This document shows, in pieces, positions 1 to 8,809 of a DNA stretch of 61,598 nucleotides. Source of the stretch: DAIRDK01 sp035403225. GTDB taxonomy: Bacteria; Bacteroidota; Bacteroidia; Bacteroidales; FEN-979. The DNA is taken from NCBI GenBank assembly GCA_035403225.1, contig DAONET010000014.1, positions 1-61,598 of the forward strand, given 5' to 3'. Position 1 is the first letter of the stretch. Every line of letters begins with the position of its first letter. A program made the position numbers and the translations under genes. The notes beneath the pieces were generated by a model. It made no database searches. It was given only the letters and a program-made list of their open reading frames with translations, and was not told the DNA's origin.

Positions 1-243
1 GCGATCAAAAGATACTTTCTGGCGCTGCTGGAAGGAATTGTCGCCGGGAAACGTGACCTGTATGAATTAGTGGATACGGTATCCAGGATTGAAGATACGT
101 GCGGTCACCCGGAATGGATCCATGAGTTAAGCGGCTTCTGTGTCTATTTGATGCCGGATAGTACCTTGATCCCGAATAGCGGGTTAGCCATCGAAATAGA
201 GAAAACCATTGAGGAGTTAAAACAAGCACTGACCGTTTCCTGA
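1..243 (+). CDS. C-terminal end of an unrecognised protein (partial)
   Basis: An open frame runs from the first base to a TGA at 241-243 and gives 80 residues with no start codon in the window, so this is the 3' end of a longer gene. The visible part is hydrophilic and mixed-charge, contains a CGHPEW stretch, and ends in a helix-like IEIEKTIEELKQAL segment. I see no family signature. It is followed after 30 bases by a membrane protein on the same strand, so the two may be co-transcribed. Confidence 0.6.
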   Translation, partial: AIKRYFLALLEGIVAGKRDLYELVDTVSRIEDTCGHPEWIHELSGFCVYLMPDSTLIPNSGLAIEIEKTIEELKQALTVS

Positions 244-273
244 GACCTGTCAAACATAAACCTTTACCGGAAC

Positions 274-972
274 ATGGAAATAAGAAATCAATCAAAATCA
301 GTCAAAGTCCATGATCTCGGATTTTGGTGCGCGCTGGTGACTTTTGTCATACTCATCGGATACATCGTTGCTTTCGGGCTCTATCAGCCGGTTTTACATG
401 CTCCCTGGAATGGGATGGGGCCATACATGGACTCTTTCAATCCGGCGGCATTCTTTTCGTGGATCATTCCTTGTTTCCTTCTTACGCTCAGTTATTTGAT
501 GCTCATGGTTTGCGTGTATTATGTTTCACGGGATGAGCATGAGATATGGGGTTTGTTAGCCCTGATATTTGCCATCGTGTATGCCACGATTTCCAGCACG
601 AATTATTACATGCAGATAACCGTAGTCGCGCATAACCTGGTGCAGAAATCGGCAGAAGGCTTGTCGTTATTGCTTTTCGCCCACCCGTATCCTCATTCCA
701 TTCCCGGTGCGCTGGAAGGAATAGGTTATGGATTCATGAGTTTATCGTTCCTGTCGGCGGCTTTCCTTTTCAAAAAGAATAAAAGAGAACGATGGCTGCG
801 TTGGTCCTTTCTCGGATCCGGGCTCACCGGGATATTTGTCTTTACCGATCCGGTTTATAGTTTACCCTTGAGTATCATCCTTGTCATTGCCGTGGCGAAT
901 GGTATTTTTTTATTATCGTCCATGATTTTGCTGTCGTTATGGTTTAAATCAAAGAGGGGTGATCTTTCGTGA
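274..972 (+). CDS. Polytopic membrane protein, DUF4386-like, function unknown
   Basis: 232 residues with about six or seven hydrophobic segments, at roughly 17-36, 60-83, 90-112, 148-167, 176-193 and 197-222. These are separated by short loops, and a Lys/Arg-rich loop (FKKNKRERW, near 166-174) should be cytoplasmic. The layout resembles small DUF4386-type membrane proteins, but I see no catalytic motif and do not assign a function. The start is the ATG 30 bases after the upstream partial gene. A palindromic repeat follows immediately downstream. Confidence 0.7.
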   Translation: MEIRNQSKSVKVHDLGFWCALVTFVILIGYIVAFGLYQPVLHAPWNGMGPYMDSFNPAAFFSWIIPCFLLTLSYLMLMVCVYYVSRDEHEIWGLLALIFAIVYATISSTNYYMQITVVAHNLVQKSAEGLSLLLFAHPYPHSIPGALEGIGYGFMSLSFLSAAFLFKKNKRERWLRWSFLGSGLTGIFVFTDPVYSLPLSIILVIAVANGIFLLSSMILLSLWFKSKRGDLS

Positions 973-979
973 TGGATAA

Positions 980-999
980 GGACACGCCGTGGCGTGTCC
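980..999. repeat. Short intergenic palindrome (GGACACGCC / GGCGTGTCC)
   Basis: Perfect 9-base inverted arms, GGACACGCC and GGCGTGTCC, are separated by GT. The element lies between the membrane protein and the next gene. The right flank continues CTAC, while the left flank is degenerate. It has no T tail, so it is better read as a dispersed intergenic palindrome than as a terminator, though it could form a hairpin in RNA from either strand. Confidence 0.6.
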
Positions 1000-1060
1000 C
1001 TACGTATTCTTTAGGGGGTTAAACCACCTTCCGCATAATATTACTATTTTAGCCTCCGGT

Positions 1061-2344
1061 ATGAAACAGCTCTGGCTTTGCTTATTCCTGATGATCTCGC
1101 TGCATCTCGCGGGACAAACTCCGCTCGCCCTCACTGGGACGGTTGTCGACGGCTCCACAGGGAAGCCGCTTCCTTTTGCCCAGTTGATTGTTAAGGGCAC
1201 TACCATTGGCACTTCTGCCAATAACGACGGTGAGTTCCGGCTTTCCATCCCCGGCGGGTATGAAAACGATTCGCTCCTTTTCGGGTACCTGGGTTATTCC
1301 CCGGCGCATGTGCCCATCGTCTCTTTCGTATCCGGCCCGCTGAAGGTGAAGATGACTTCGGTGGGTATCGGGTTGCCGGAGGTTGAAGTGGTGGGTTTGA
1401 CTGCCCCGGAGGTGATCAGGAAGGCGGTGGAGAACCTTGCTGCCAACTATGGCCGGGATTCGGTATTGTTGACGGGCTATATCCGTGTTCAGAAGATCGT
1501 GGGAAATAAATTGGCGGAATATGCCGAAGCCATTGTGCAGGATCTTAAAGACGGCTACTACGCTTATCCGGGGAAAGAACTGCGGAAGAAATACGCCCGG
1601 TCGAACTTCCCGATGCTGGTGAAGGGGAGGGTGAAATCCGACACCATCCTTGTCAACTCCATGGGTGATGTCGGGCGGCAGGCCTTTTGCCTGAGTTGCC
1701 CCTTCGTGCTGGATATCGCCGAGATGTATCATAACACCGCCCTCGATGAGGCTGATTTCGATAAATACGATTACCGGATGAAAGAGATCCCCGGCCCGGA
1801 TGGGAAAAAGATCTATCACATCACGTACGATCAGAAAGAGAAGGTGAAAGAGACCCTGTACCGGGGCGAGATCTTCATCAGCGCGGAGAATTTCGCGATC
1901 ATGAAAGTCGTATACAAGCCCAGCATGAAGGCTTTCGACGCTTACGAGAAAACCAAATACAACCGCCCCTTTACCTTGCGCGGCGTTCCCGGCTGGATCA
2001 TGGAGATGCCGATGGGAGAGAATGTGATCACTTACGGTGAGCGCGACGGACATTGGTCCTTGTCGGCCATTCGCAACGATTACGCGATGGTGTACGTGAA
2101 CATGCAATCGGGTAAAAAGATCCGGTACCAGTACAAGATGGACCTGGTAGTGACAGATTGCAGCCGCGATGCGGCCCTTCTGCGGAGCTTTAAAGGCGAT
2201 AAAACCCTTGGCGCCACCCAACGTTGGGATCAGTTGGCAGGTCCTGTGGATGAAGGTTTCTGGCAGCAATACAATTACCTTCCCGTGGAGGAGACGCTGC
2301 AGAAGGCGGTCAGGGATATGCGCGATCAGAAAAGTCGGCGGTGA
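1061..2344 (+). CDS. Exported protein with N-terminal carboxypeptidase-regulatory-like domain
   Basis: 427 residues from the ATG at 1061. An upstream in-frame start at 989 would put 24 extra residues before an obvious signal peptide (MKQLWLCLFLMISLHLAGQ), so I reject it. Residues about 24-105 match the CarboxypepD_reg-like beta-sandwich (LTGTVVDGSTGKPLPFAQLIVKGT, then NNDGEFRLSIP), which is common at the start of Bacteroidota outer-membrane and periplasmic proteins. The remaining 320 residues (YGRDSVLLTGYIR, then KIYHITYDQ) resemble the DUF5686-type or otherwise unassigned C-terminal part of such proteins. There is no TonB-dependent barrel. Role unknown. Confidence 0.75.
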   Translation: MKQLWLCLFLMISLHLAGQTPLALTGTVVDGSTGKPLPFAQLIVKGTTIGTSANNDGEFRLSIPGGYENDSLLFGYLGYSPAHVPIVSFVSGPLKVKMTSVGIGLPEVEVVGLTAPEVIRKAVENLAANYGRDSVLLTGYIRVQKIVGNKLAEYAEAIVQDLKDGYYAYPGKELRKKYARSNFPMLVKGRVKSDTILVNSMGDVGRQAFCLSCPFVLDIAEMYHNTALDEADFDKYDYRMKEIPGPDGKKIYHITYDQKEKVKETLYRGEIFISAENFAIMKVVYKPSMKAFDAYEKTKYNRPFTLRGVPGWIMEMPMGENVITYGERDGHWSLSAIRNDYAMVYVNMQSGKKIRYQYKMDLVVTDCSRDAALLRSFKGDKTLGATQRWDQLAGPVDEGFWQQYNYLPVEETLQKAVRDMRDQKSRR

Positions 2345-2358
2345 GCCGGGGATTCAAC

Positions 2359-2715
2359 CTATTTTCTGTTAATGGTCTGCTTCTTTTTGGCAGCCATCTC
2401 TGCAGCGTAGGCCTCGTATCCGGTCTCTTTGATGCGGGCGATGCAGGCTGAACGGTCGGAGTTGAACAGCAATCCGAAGATCTTCGAGATGAAATTGTTA
2501 AACTTTTTGCAGTCGGCCGGCGCTATCAGGGTGCATTCGGAGCAGCTCTGGTAGTTATGTTCGAGGCAGCAGGTTCTGAGCTTGCACCAGGTGGCTTTGA
2601 GGTTCTCGCGGCAACCAGGGCATTTCCCGTTAAGGTATGACCGGCAGGCGCCGCAATACAAACCACAAGCTGCTACCAGCTTCGGGTCGGCCATGACTTC
2701 TTGTTGATTTTTCAT
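2359..2715 (-). CDS. DUF3795 domain protein, Cys-rich
   Basis: 118 residues with CGLYCGACRSYLNGKCPGC near the N-terminus, followed by further cysteines (CKLRTCC, CSECTL, DCKKF). This is the pattern of DUF3795, small cytosolic proteins thought to bind a metal or Fe-S centre through the cysteines. No enzymatic role is established. It ends 14 bases from the convergent gene that stops at 2344. The start is the ATG at 2715. Confidence 0.8.
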   Translation of the reverse strand: MKNQQEVMADPKLVAACGLYCGACRSYLNGKCPGCRENLKATWCKLRTCCLEHNYQSCSECTLIAPADCKKFNNFISKIFGLLFNSDRSACIARIKETGYEAYAAEMAAKKKQTINRK

Positions 2716-2748
2716 GTTCCTGTTTTTTTTTCTGATGGAATTGTTTCG

Positions 2749-3477
2749 TTACCTGCTGCTTTCCATATCCAGGTTATCCTGGATCACCATTTCCATGGAG
2801 TTAAGCTCCAGTGCGGTGAGGTTGCCATATCCGGCGTACCCGGTGATGTAGATGCCGTTGTCGAGGTCGATGAACTTATAGATGTTGTTTTTTACGGAGA
2901 GCGAGATCAGTTCCATGTTCACCGGCATATGACCGTGGATGATCTTGCGGAAGCCGATTTTTTCGGGTCTGATCTCGTACTCGCGCAGCCAAAGCATGGA
3001 GAACTTATCCTCAAACGGGTCGTCGTTGCTGAAGTTCAGCCCGGCATGAACCAGAACAAACCGTTCCAGGGTAACATAATAGGGGAGGTTCCTCATCCAA
3101 TCCATATAATCGGACGGGATATCTTTCACCTGCTGAACCCCGAAGCTTTTCAACGTTTCATGGCCTCCCATGGACATCCATGAGTTGAATTTCCGGTTGT
3201 TGAACAGATTATTCCAACCGCCTTTGTGACCGCGGGCTTCATCGTACAATTCCACGGCCATGTTTTCATGGTTGCCTTTGAGGGCAGTCACGGAGTACCC
3301 GCCTTGCTGCAGCTCACGGATGAAGTCGATCACCCCCTTGGAATCGGGGCCGCGGTCGATGTAGTCACCCAGAAAATAAAATTCATCGGCGAGGGTGGGA
3401 CGGATGATATCCGTGAAAAGCGCTTTCACGGTCTTCGCGCATCCGTGCGTGTCGGGGATGACCCACCTCCGGCCCAT
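2749..3477 (-). CDS. PPP-family metallophosphoesterase (Ser/Thr phosphatase-like)
   Basis: 242 residues with the full phosphoprotein-phosphatase signature in order: DTHG near residue 8, GDYIDRG near 37, GNHE near 68, and later His residues in VHAG and GHMPV. These supply the two-metal active site. The size and motifs fit bacterial PrpA/PrpB or ApaH-like enzymes of the PPP family, acting on phosphoproteins or small phosphoesters; the substrate cannot be told. It lies 3 bases downstream of gpmA on the same strand, so the two are probably one transcript. Confidence 0.85.
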   Translation of the reverse strand: MGRRWVIPDTHGCAKTVKALFTDIIRPTLADEFYFLGDYIDRGPDSKGVIDFIRELQQGGYSVTALKGNHENMAVELYDEARGHKGGWNNLFNNRKFNSWMSMGGHETLKSFGVQQVKDIPSDYMDWMRNLPYYVTLERFVLVHAGLNFSNDDPFEDKFSMLWLREYEIRPEKIGFRKIIHGHMPVNMELISLSVKNNIYKFIDLDNGIYITGYAGYGNLTALELNSMEMVIQDNLDMESSR

Positions 3478-3480
3478 GCG

Positions 3481-4227
3481 CTATTTCTTTTTTGCCTGGT
3501 TAGCCACCTCTTCCATGAGCTTTTTGATCACTTCGGGGTCGCCCAGGAAATAGTCCTTCACGAGGTTCATCTTTTCATCGAACTCGAAGACATAGGGAAT
3601 GCCGGTAGGCAGGTTCAGCGACACGATATCCTGGTCGGAGATGTTCTTCAGGTATTTCACGATGCCGCGGAGGCTGTTGCCATGGGCTGCCACCAGTACT
3701 TCCCGGTGTTCCTGAAGACTTTTGGAGATATCGCTTTTCCAGTAAGGGACGATTCGTTCCACGGTGTCTTTCAGCGCTTCGGTGGCCGGGACCTGTGAAG
3801 GTTCCAGGTCGGCATAGCGGTGGTCGAACCGGGGGTGACGGGGATCGTTATCTTCCATGGGAGGAGGCGGCACGTCATAGCTCCGGCGCCAGATGAGCAC
3901 CTGCGCATCGCCGTATTTTTCAGCCATCTCCGATTTGTTGAGGCCTTGCAACATGCCGTAATGCTTCTCATTCAATCGCCAGGATTTATACACCGGGATC
4001 CACAACAGGTCCATCTGTTCCTGGATGAGCCATAATGTCCGGATAGCCCGGGTGAGATAGGAGGTGTAGGCCACCTTGAAATGGAAACCCGCTTCACGAA
4101 GGGTTTTCCCGGCCTCAATGGCTTCTTTGATACCTCTTTCCGAAAGATCTACATCTGTCCAGCCCGTGAACCGGTTTTCCTTGTTCCACGTACTTTCACC
4201 ATGTCTGATCAAAACCAACTTGTACAT
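3481..4227 (-). CDS. gpmA: 2,3-bisphosphoglycerate-dependent phosphoglycerate mutase
   Basis: 248 residues, the standard length for dPGM. The catalytic LIRHGESTWN (phospho-histidine H9) opens the protein. FTGWTDVDLSERG, LNEKHYGMLQGLNK and the second histidine in AAHGNSLRG follow. The enzyme interconverts 3- and 2-phosphoglycerate in glycolysis and gluconeogenesis, in the cytosol. It is the first gene of a probable two-gene unit with the phosphatase just downstream. Confidence 0.95.
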   Translation of the reverse strand: MYKLVLIRHGESTWNKENRFTGWTDVDLSERGIKEAIEAGKTLREAGFHFKVAYTSYLTRAIRTLWLIQEQMDLLWIPVYKSWRLNEKHYGMLQGLNKSEMAEKYGDAQVLIWRRSYDVPPPPMEDNDPRHPRFDHRYADLEPSQVPATEALKDTVERIVPYWKSDISKSLQEHREVLVAAHGNSLRGIVKYLKNISDQDIVSLNLPTGIPYVFEFDEKMNLVKDYFLGDPEVIKKLMEEVANQAKKK

Positions 4228-4291
4228 TGTATAAAGATTTAATGTGGATAAACATCATTTTCCTTCACCACAAAAGTATAAAGAAAAACAG

Positions 4292-4299
4292 TATTTTTG
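4292..4299 (+). promoter_or_regulatory. -7 element TATTTTTG upstream of the GT117 gene
   Basis: Exact match to TAnnTTTG, ending 20 bases before the ATG at 4320. It lies downstream of the more distal in-frame start at 4227, so it also supports the 4320 start. Confidence 0.55.
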
Positions 4300-4319
4300 C
4301 GACTCAACAACCTGGCTGC

Positions 4320-7300
4320 ATGAAAAGATACAAACGATTAAATACCATTCTTGGCTGGGTGGTATTTCTTATCTCTGCCATCGTATTCATTCTGACCGCT
4401 GAACCCACCATGAGTTTCTGGGATTGCGGCGAATACATTTCCACTGCTTTTAAACTCGAAGTGGGCCATCCTCCCGGAGCGCCTTTGTTCCAGCTTCTCG
4501 GACGCTTCTTCTCGCTGTTTGCCTTTGGTGATGTCACCCAGGTCGCCCGGATGATCAACACGATGTCGTGCCTGTCGAGCGCCTTCACCATCCTGTTCCT
4601 CTTCTGGTCCATCACGATGATCGCGAAAAAGATCGTGAACCGCACAGGCGAGATGACCAATGCGAAGATGTACATGATCTTCGGAGCCGGCCTCGTCGGC
4701 GCCCTGGCTTACACGTTTACCGATTCTTTCTGGTTCTCGGCCGTGGAAGGCGAAGTATACGCCATGTCATCGTTCTTTACAGCCATTGTCTTCTGGGCTA
4801 TTCTGAAATGGGATGAAGTGGCGGATGAAGAACATTCGTATCGCTGGCTGATCCTCATTGCCTTCATGATCGGGCTGTCCATCGGCGTTCACCTGCTGAA
4901 CCTTCTGGCCATCCCGGCTATCTCTTTTGTTTATTATTTCCGGAAACATGATAAGGTCACGTGGAAAGGAATTGTCGGTGTACTCATCATCTCCATCCTG
5001 ATCCTCGCTCTTGTCATGTACGTGATCATCCCTTACGTGCTGCAACTGGCCGGCTGGTTTGAACTGGCTGCCGTCAACGGACTGGGGTTGCCGTTCAACA
5101 TCGGCACCCTGATCTTCTTCCTCCTGCTCATCGGAGGGATCGTATGGGGTCTCTGGTACACCCGGAAAAAGGTCAAGCCGGTCCTCAATGCCGTCATCCT
5201 GGCGTTTGCTTTCATCCTCATCGGATACTCTTCCTTCCTGGTCCTGGTGATCCGGAGCAATGCCAACACGCCGATCGATGAAAACAACCCGGAGAATGCC
5301 ATGTACCTGCTCGCCTACATGAACAGGGAACAGTATGGCGACTGGCCGCTGTTGAAAGGGCAATATTATAATGCTCCCGTCATCAGTCGCGAAAACGGGA
5401 AACCGGTGTATGCCAAGGATTCGAAGTCGGGGAAATATATTATTACCGATAAAAGAGAAAATTTCGTGCCGGTGTATGACCCGCGTTTCACCACGATATT
5501 TCCGCGTATGTGGGCCAATATGGAAGAACGGTACGCTAAAGAATACATCCGGTGGGGAAATGTCAAAGGCGTCCCGCTGGAAGTGCAGGGACAACAGGGG
5601 ACAGAGACGCGGTACAAGCCTACTTTCTCTGAAAACCTGCGGTTCTTCTGGAACTACCAGTTCGTGCACATGTATTATCGCTACTTCATGTGGAATTTCG
5701 CCGGACGGCAGAATGACCTGCAGGGTATGGGCAGTAAGATCGAAGGAAACTGGAAAAGCGGAATCGGCTTTCTCGACCGTGCCCGGTTGGGATCACAGGA
5801 TCTGCCTGAAAGTCTGAAAAACAATGCCGACAACAAATTCTATTTGCTGCCGCTCATCCTCGGACTGATCGGGGTGTGGTATTCGTTCAGGAAGAACAGC
5901 AAGATGGGCTTTGTCATCCTCCTGCTCTTCTTCATGACCGGCCTCGCCATCGTCCTTTACCTTAATCAGTATGCGCCGCAGCCACGTGAACGTGATTATG
6001 CCTATGCCGCCTCGTTCTATGCCTTTGCCATGTGGATCGGGCTGGGAGTGCTGGCGTTGGTCGATTGGTTGTCGAAGATCCTCAACCCGAAGATCTCCGC
6101 CTTTGCGGTGACAGCCGTCTGCCTGGTGCTGGTGCCCGGTGTCATGGCCCAGCAGGGATGGGACGACCACGACAGGTCGGGAAGATATACTGCGCTGGCT
6201 GTGGCGGAAGACTACCTCAATTCGTGCGAACCCAACGCGATCCTCTTTGCCAACGGCGACAACGACACCTTCCCGCTCTGGTACGCCCAGGAGGTGGAAG
6301 GTATCAGGACCGACGTACGGGTGGTCAACCTCAGCCTGCTGAATACCGACTGGTATATCGATGCCATGAAACGGAAGGTCTATGACACCGACCCGGTGCC
6401 TTTCTCGCTGACACGCGATAAATACCGGACCGGGAACCACGATGTGACCTATCTGTTCGAAGATCCGAAGCTGAAAGGGCAGTTTGTCCCCCTGCGCATC
6501 CTCTTCGATATCATCAATAAAGATGAATCACAATTTAAGATGAACACGGAACAGCTGGGAGAGATTGATTATTTCCCGGTGAAGAGTTTCCTGGTGCCAT
6601 TTGATTCTGCTACCGTGATCCGCAACGGATATGTGCCGAAACAGTATGCTTCGCGTCTGGACACCATCGCGTGGACCATCAACCGTCAGGGCATTGAGAA
6701 GAGCGATCTGATGATCCTCGACCTGCTGGCGCATAACGATTGGAAAAGGCCCGTATATTTTGTAGGGACCACCGGTTTGGATACCTACCTGGGCCTCAAT
6801 GATTATCTCTTCCTGGAAGGGTTGACCTACCGCTTATTGCCGGTACGCGCTGTTTCACGTGATGGCCAGCTTGGCGAGGTGAATACCGCCGCGATGTACG
6901 ACCATGTGGTGAACAAGTTCAAGTGGGGGAACATGCAGGATCTGAAAGTCAATCTCGACGATAACAACAAACGCATGGTGATGAACATGCGTAACAACCT
7001 CGGCCGTCTGGCTTCAGCGCTGGCGCTGGAAGGGAAGAAAGATTCCGCCCGCACGGTGATCGACATTGCCATGAAATACATGCCGGATGAACAAACGAAA
7101 TACGACTACTTCATCATCCCCCTCGCTACCGCCTGTTATCAGATTGGTGATGTCTCCAGGGGAACGATGATCATGGAAAAGATCCTGAAGTACAAGAAGG
7201 ATGAACTGGCTTATTACTTCTCTTTCCCGGTAACTGATCTCAAGAACATGGGCACCAGTATCCAGGAAGCGCTGTTCAGCCTGAATAACATCAACGAAGT

Positions 7301-7403
7301 GGCGAAAGACTACGGACAGAAGAAATTATCTGCGGAGGCTGATGTGCTCCTGCAGAAATACTACCGCCCGTATATGGAACATGTTTATCAGCAGGATCAA
7401 TGA
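4320..7403 (+). CDS. GT117 / DUF2723 membrane protein (O-mannosyltransferase-like)
   Basis: 1027 residues from the ATG at 4320, chosen because the -7 box sits just upstream and the protein then begins with a normal N-terminus. The DUF2723 signature is clear: FWDCGEYISTAFKLEVGHPPGAPL near residues 36-60, followed by about ten membrane segments to roughly residue 600. A soluble C-terminal half of about 430 residues contains LFANGDNDTFPLWY. The family includes human TMEM260, a protein O-mannosyltransferase using a lipid-linked sugar; in Bacteroidota the acceptor is unknown. The stop overlaps the start of the next gene (ATGA), which suggests translational coupling. Confidence 0.85.
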   Translation: MKRYKRLNTILGWVVFLISAIVFILTAEPTMSFWDCGEYISTAFKLEVGHPPGAPLFQLLGRFFSLFAFGDVTQVARMINTMSCLSSAFTILFLFWSITMIAKKIVNRTGEMTNAKMYMIFGAGLVGALAYTFTDSFWFSAVEGEVYAMSSFFTAIVFWAILKWDEVADEEHSYRWLILIAFMIGLSIGVHLLNLLAIPAISFVYYFRKHDKVTWKGIVGVLIISILILALVMYVIIPYVLQLAGWFELAAVNGLGLPFNIGTLIFFLLLIGGIVWGLWYTRKKVKPVLNAVILAFAFILIGYSSFLVLVIRSNANTPIDENNPENAMYLLAYMNREQYGDWPLLKGQYYNAPVISRENGKPVYAKDSKSGKYIITDKRENFVPVYDPRFTTIFPRMWANMEERYAKEYIRWGNVKGVPLEVQGQQGTETRYKPTFSENLRFFWNYQFVHMYYRYFMWNFAGRQNDLQGMGSKIEGNWKSGIGFLDRARLGSQDLPESLKNNADNKFYLLPLILGLIGVWYSFRKNSKMGFVILLLFFMTGLAIVLYLNQYAPQPRERDYAYAASFYAFAMWIGLGVLALVDWLSKILNPKISAFAVTAVCLVLVPGVMAQQGWDDHDRSGRYTALAVAEDYLNSCEPNAILFANGDNDTFPLWYAQEVEGIRTDVRVVNLSLLNTDWYIDAMKRKVYDTDPVPFSLTRDKYRTGNHDVTYLFEDPKLKGQFVPLRILFDIINKDESQFKMNTEQLGEIDYFPVKSFLVPFDSATVIRNGYVPKQYASRLDTIAWTINRQGIEKSDLMILDLLAHNDWKRPVYFVGTTGLDTYLGLNDYLFLEGLTYRLLPVRAVSRDGQLGEVNTAAMYDHVVNKFKWGNMQDLKVNLDDNNKRMVMNMRNNLGRLASALALEGKKDSARTVIDIAMKYMPDEQTKYDYFIIPLATACYQIGDVSRGTMIMEKILKYKKDELAYYFSFPVTDLKNMGTSIQEALFSLNNINEVAKDYGQKKLSAEADVLLQKYYRPYMEHVYQQDQ

Positions 7404-8026
7404 AAAGGGCAGTAAGGACGCCGTTCTTTTTCCGCTTCTTTAACCCGGAAAATCTCGTTTCCCGGATGCCGGATGATGAGAAGGCGGTCTACCTGACCTT
7501 TGATGACGGACCTGTTCCCGAAGTTACGCCCGAAGTGCTCCGTATCCTGGCTGACCGTCATGTCGGGGCGACATTCTTCATGGTAGGGGATAACATCCGT
7601 AAACATCCCGATATTTATGAACAGGTGGTTGCCGCCGGACATGCCGTCGGCAACCACACGTTCCACCACCTCAATGGGTGGAAGATCGCCCCGGCAGCCT
7701 ACGTGGAAGATGTCATGCGGGTAAGAACTTATAGCGATACCCATCTGTTCCGTCCACCCTATGGCCGGTTTACGCCTTCCCAGTATCTGATCCTGAAGAA
7801 AGACTTCCGCTTTGTCGTGTGGTCGCTGCTGACGTGGGACTTCTCTCCGCATGTCACCCCGGAACAGTGCCTCGAAATGGCCATCCGTAATACCCGGCCG
7901 GGAGAGATCGTCGTTTTCCATGACTCCCTCAAGGCCCAAAGGAATTTGTTGTATGCGCTCCCCCGGTACCTGGATGAATTCCGGGCACGAGGGTACGTTT
8001 TTAAACTCCTGGAGACAAAGAAATAA
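7400..8026 (+). CDS. NodB-type polysaccharide deacetylase
   Basis: 208 residues covering a single carbohydrate esterase 4 domain. The motifs appear in order: TFDDGP (metal and base Asp), GNHTFHH (metal His pair), RPPYG, and a C-terminal VVFHDS. Such enzymes remove N-acetyl groups from GlcNAc polymers such as peptidoglycan. No signal peptide is obvious, so the site of action is unclear. It overlaps the preceding GT117 gene by 4 bases and is probably co-translated with it, which hints at a shared glycan function. Confidence 0.9.
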   Translation: MKRAVRTPFFFRFFNPENLVSRMPDDEKAVYLTFDDGPVPEVTPEVLRILADRHVGATFFMVGDNIRKHPDIYEQVVAAGHAVGNHTFHHLNGWKIAPAAYVEDVMRVRTYSDTHLFRPPYGRFTPSQYLILKKDFRFVVWSLLTWDFSPHVTPEQCLEMAIRNTRPGEIVVFHDSLKAQRNLLYALPRYLDEFRARGYVFKLLETKK

Positions 8027-8042
8027 CAGGTCCCCGGTTCTC

Positions 8043-8741
8043 TCAGATAATCCCTTCATCGGCGAAACTGAAATAGTTGCCATCGCCAAGGATCACGTGG
8101 TCGAGGACGGCAATATCAAGCATCAGCCCCGATTCCCTGATCTTCCGGGTGATCTTCTGGTCTGCTTCGCTGGGTTGCACGTTCCCCGACGGATGATTAT
8201 GCCCCAGGATGATGGAGGAAGCATGATGGTCGAGGGCGATCTTGAAGATCTTTTTCGGATCCACCACTGTGCCTGATATACCCCCTTCGCTGATGCAGCA
8301 TTTACGGATCACGCGGTTAGCCTTGTTGAGGATCAGGATCCAGAACTCTTCGTATGGCTGGTCTCCCATGGCACACTTCAGCACCTCAAATACATCGCGG
8401 CTGCACGAGATCTTGTCTTTGACGATCACTTCGGATTGGTTTCTCCGCTTTCCCAGCTCCATCGCCGCGGTGATCAGTATGGCCCTTGCCGGACCGATTC
8501 CCTTGATCTTCATCAGATCGGAGATGCCTTGGCGGGCTAACTCCCCGAGATTGCCACTGACAGTAGAAAGGATCCTCTTCGCCAGGTCAACCGCAGTTTC
8601 TTCCTTCGTTCCCGAACCGATCAGGATCGCCAGTAACTCGGCATCCGTCATGGAATGGCGCCCTTTCATCAACAGCTTTTCCCGCGGCCGGTCATCTTCA
8701 GCCCACTGTTTTATTGTCAGATTTTTGCTGTAACTTTCCAT
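8043..8741 (-). CDS. radC: RadC family JAB-domain protein
   Basis: 232 residues with an N-terminal UPF0758 / helix-hairpin-helix region (IKGIGPARA near residues 75-85). The C-terminal JAMM-like metal motif (GHNHPSG, then PSEAD near 180-195) follows. The family is annotated as DNA repair protein RadC, although a direct repair role is doubtful and the biochemical activity is not established. It is convergent with the deacetylase gene, 16 bases away. Confidence 0.92.
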   Translation of the reverse strand: MESYSKNLTIKQWAEDDRPREKLLMKGRHSMTDAELLAILIGSGTKEETAVDLAKRILSTVSGNLGELARQGISDLMKIKGIGPARAILITAAMELGKRRNQSEVIVKDKISCSRDVFEVLKCAMGDQPYEEFWILILNKANRVIRKCCISEGGISGTVVDPKKIFKIALDHHASSIILGHNHPSGNVQPSEADQKITRKIRESGLMLDIAVLDHVILGDGNYFSFADEGII

Positions 8742-8809
8742 GTTTTTTCTCCTTAATCCGGTTTCAGGACAAAAGGTAATGGGAGAAAGTCAACTTTTTT
8801 TTCATTATT

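Noticed and set aside
1082..2269. Long open frame on the minus strand opposite the CarboxypepD_reg-like gene
   Set aside because: It lacks a signal or family pattern, is His- and Arg-rich in the way of an antisense shadow, and the plus-strand gene has a signal peptide and domain signature.
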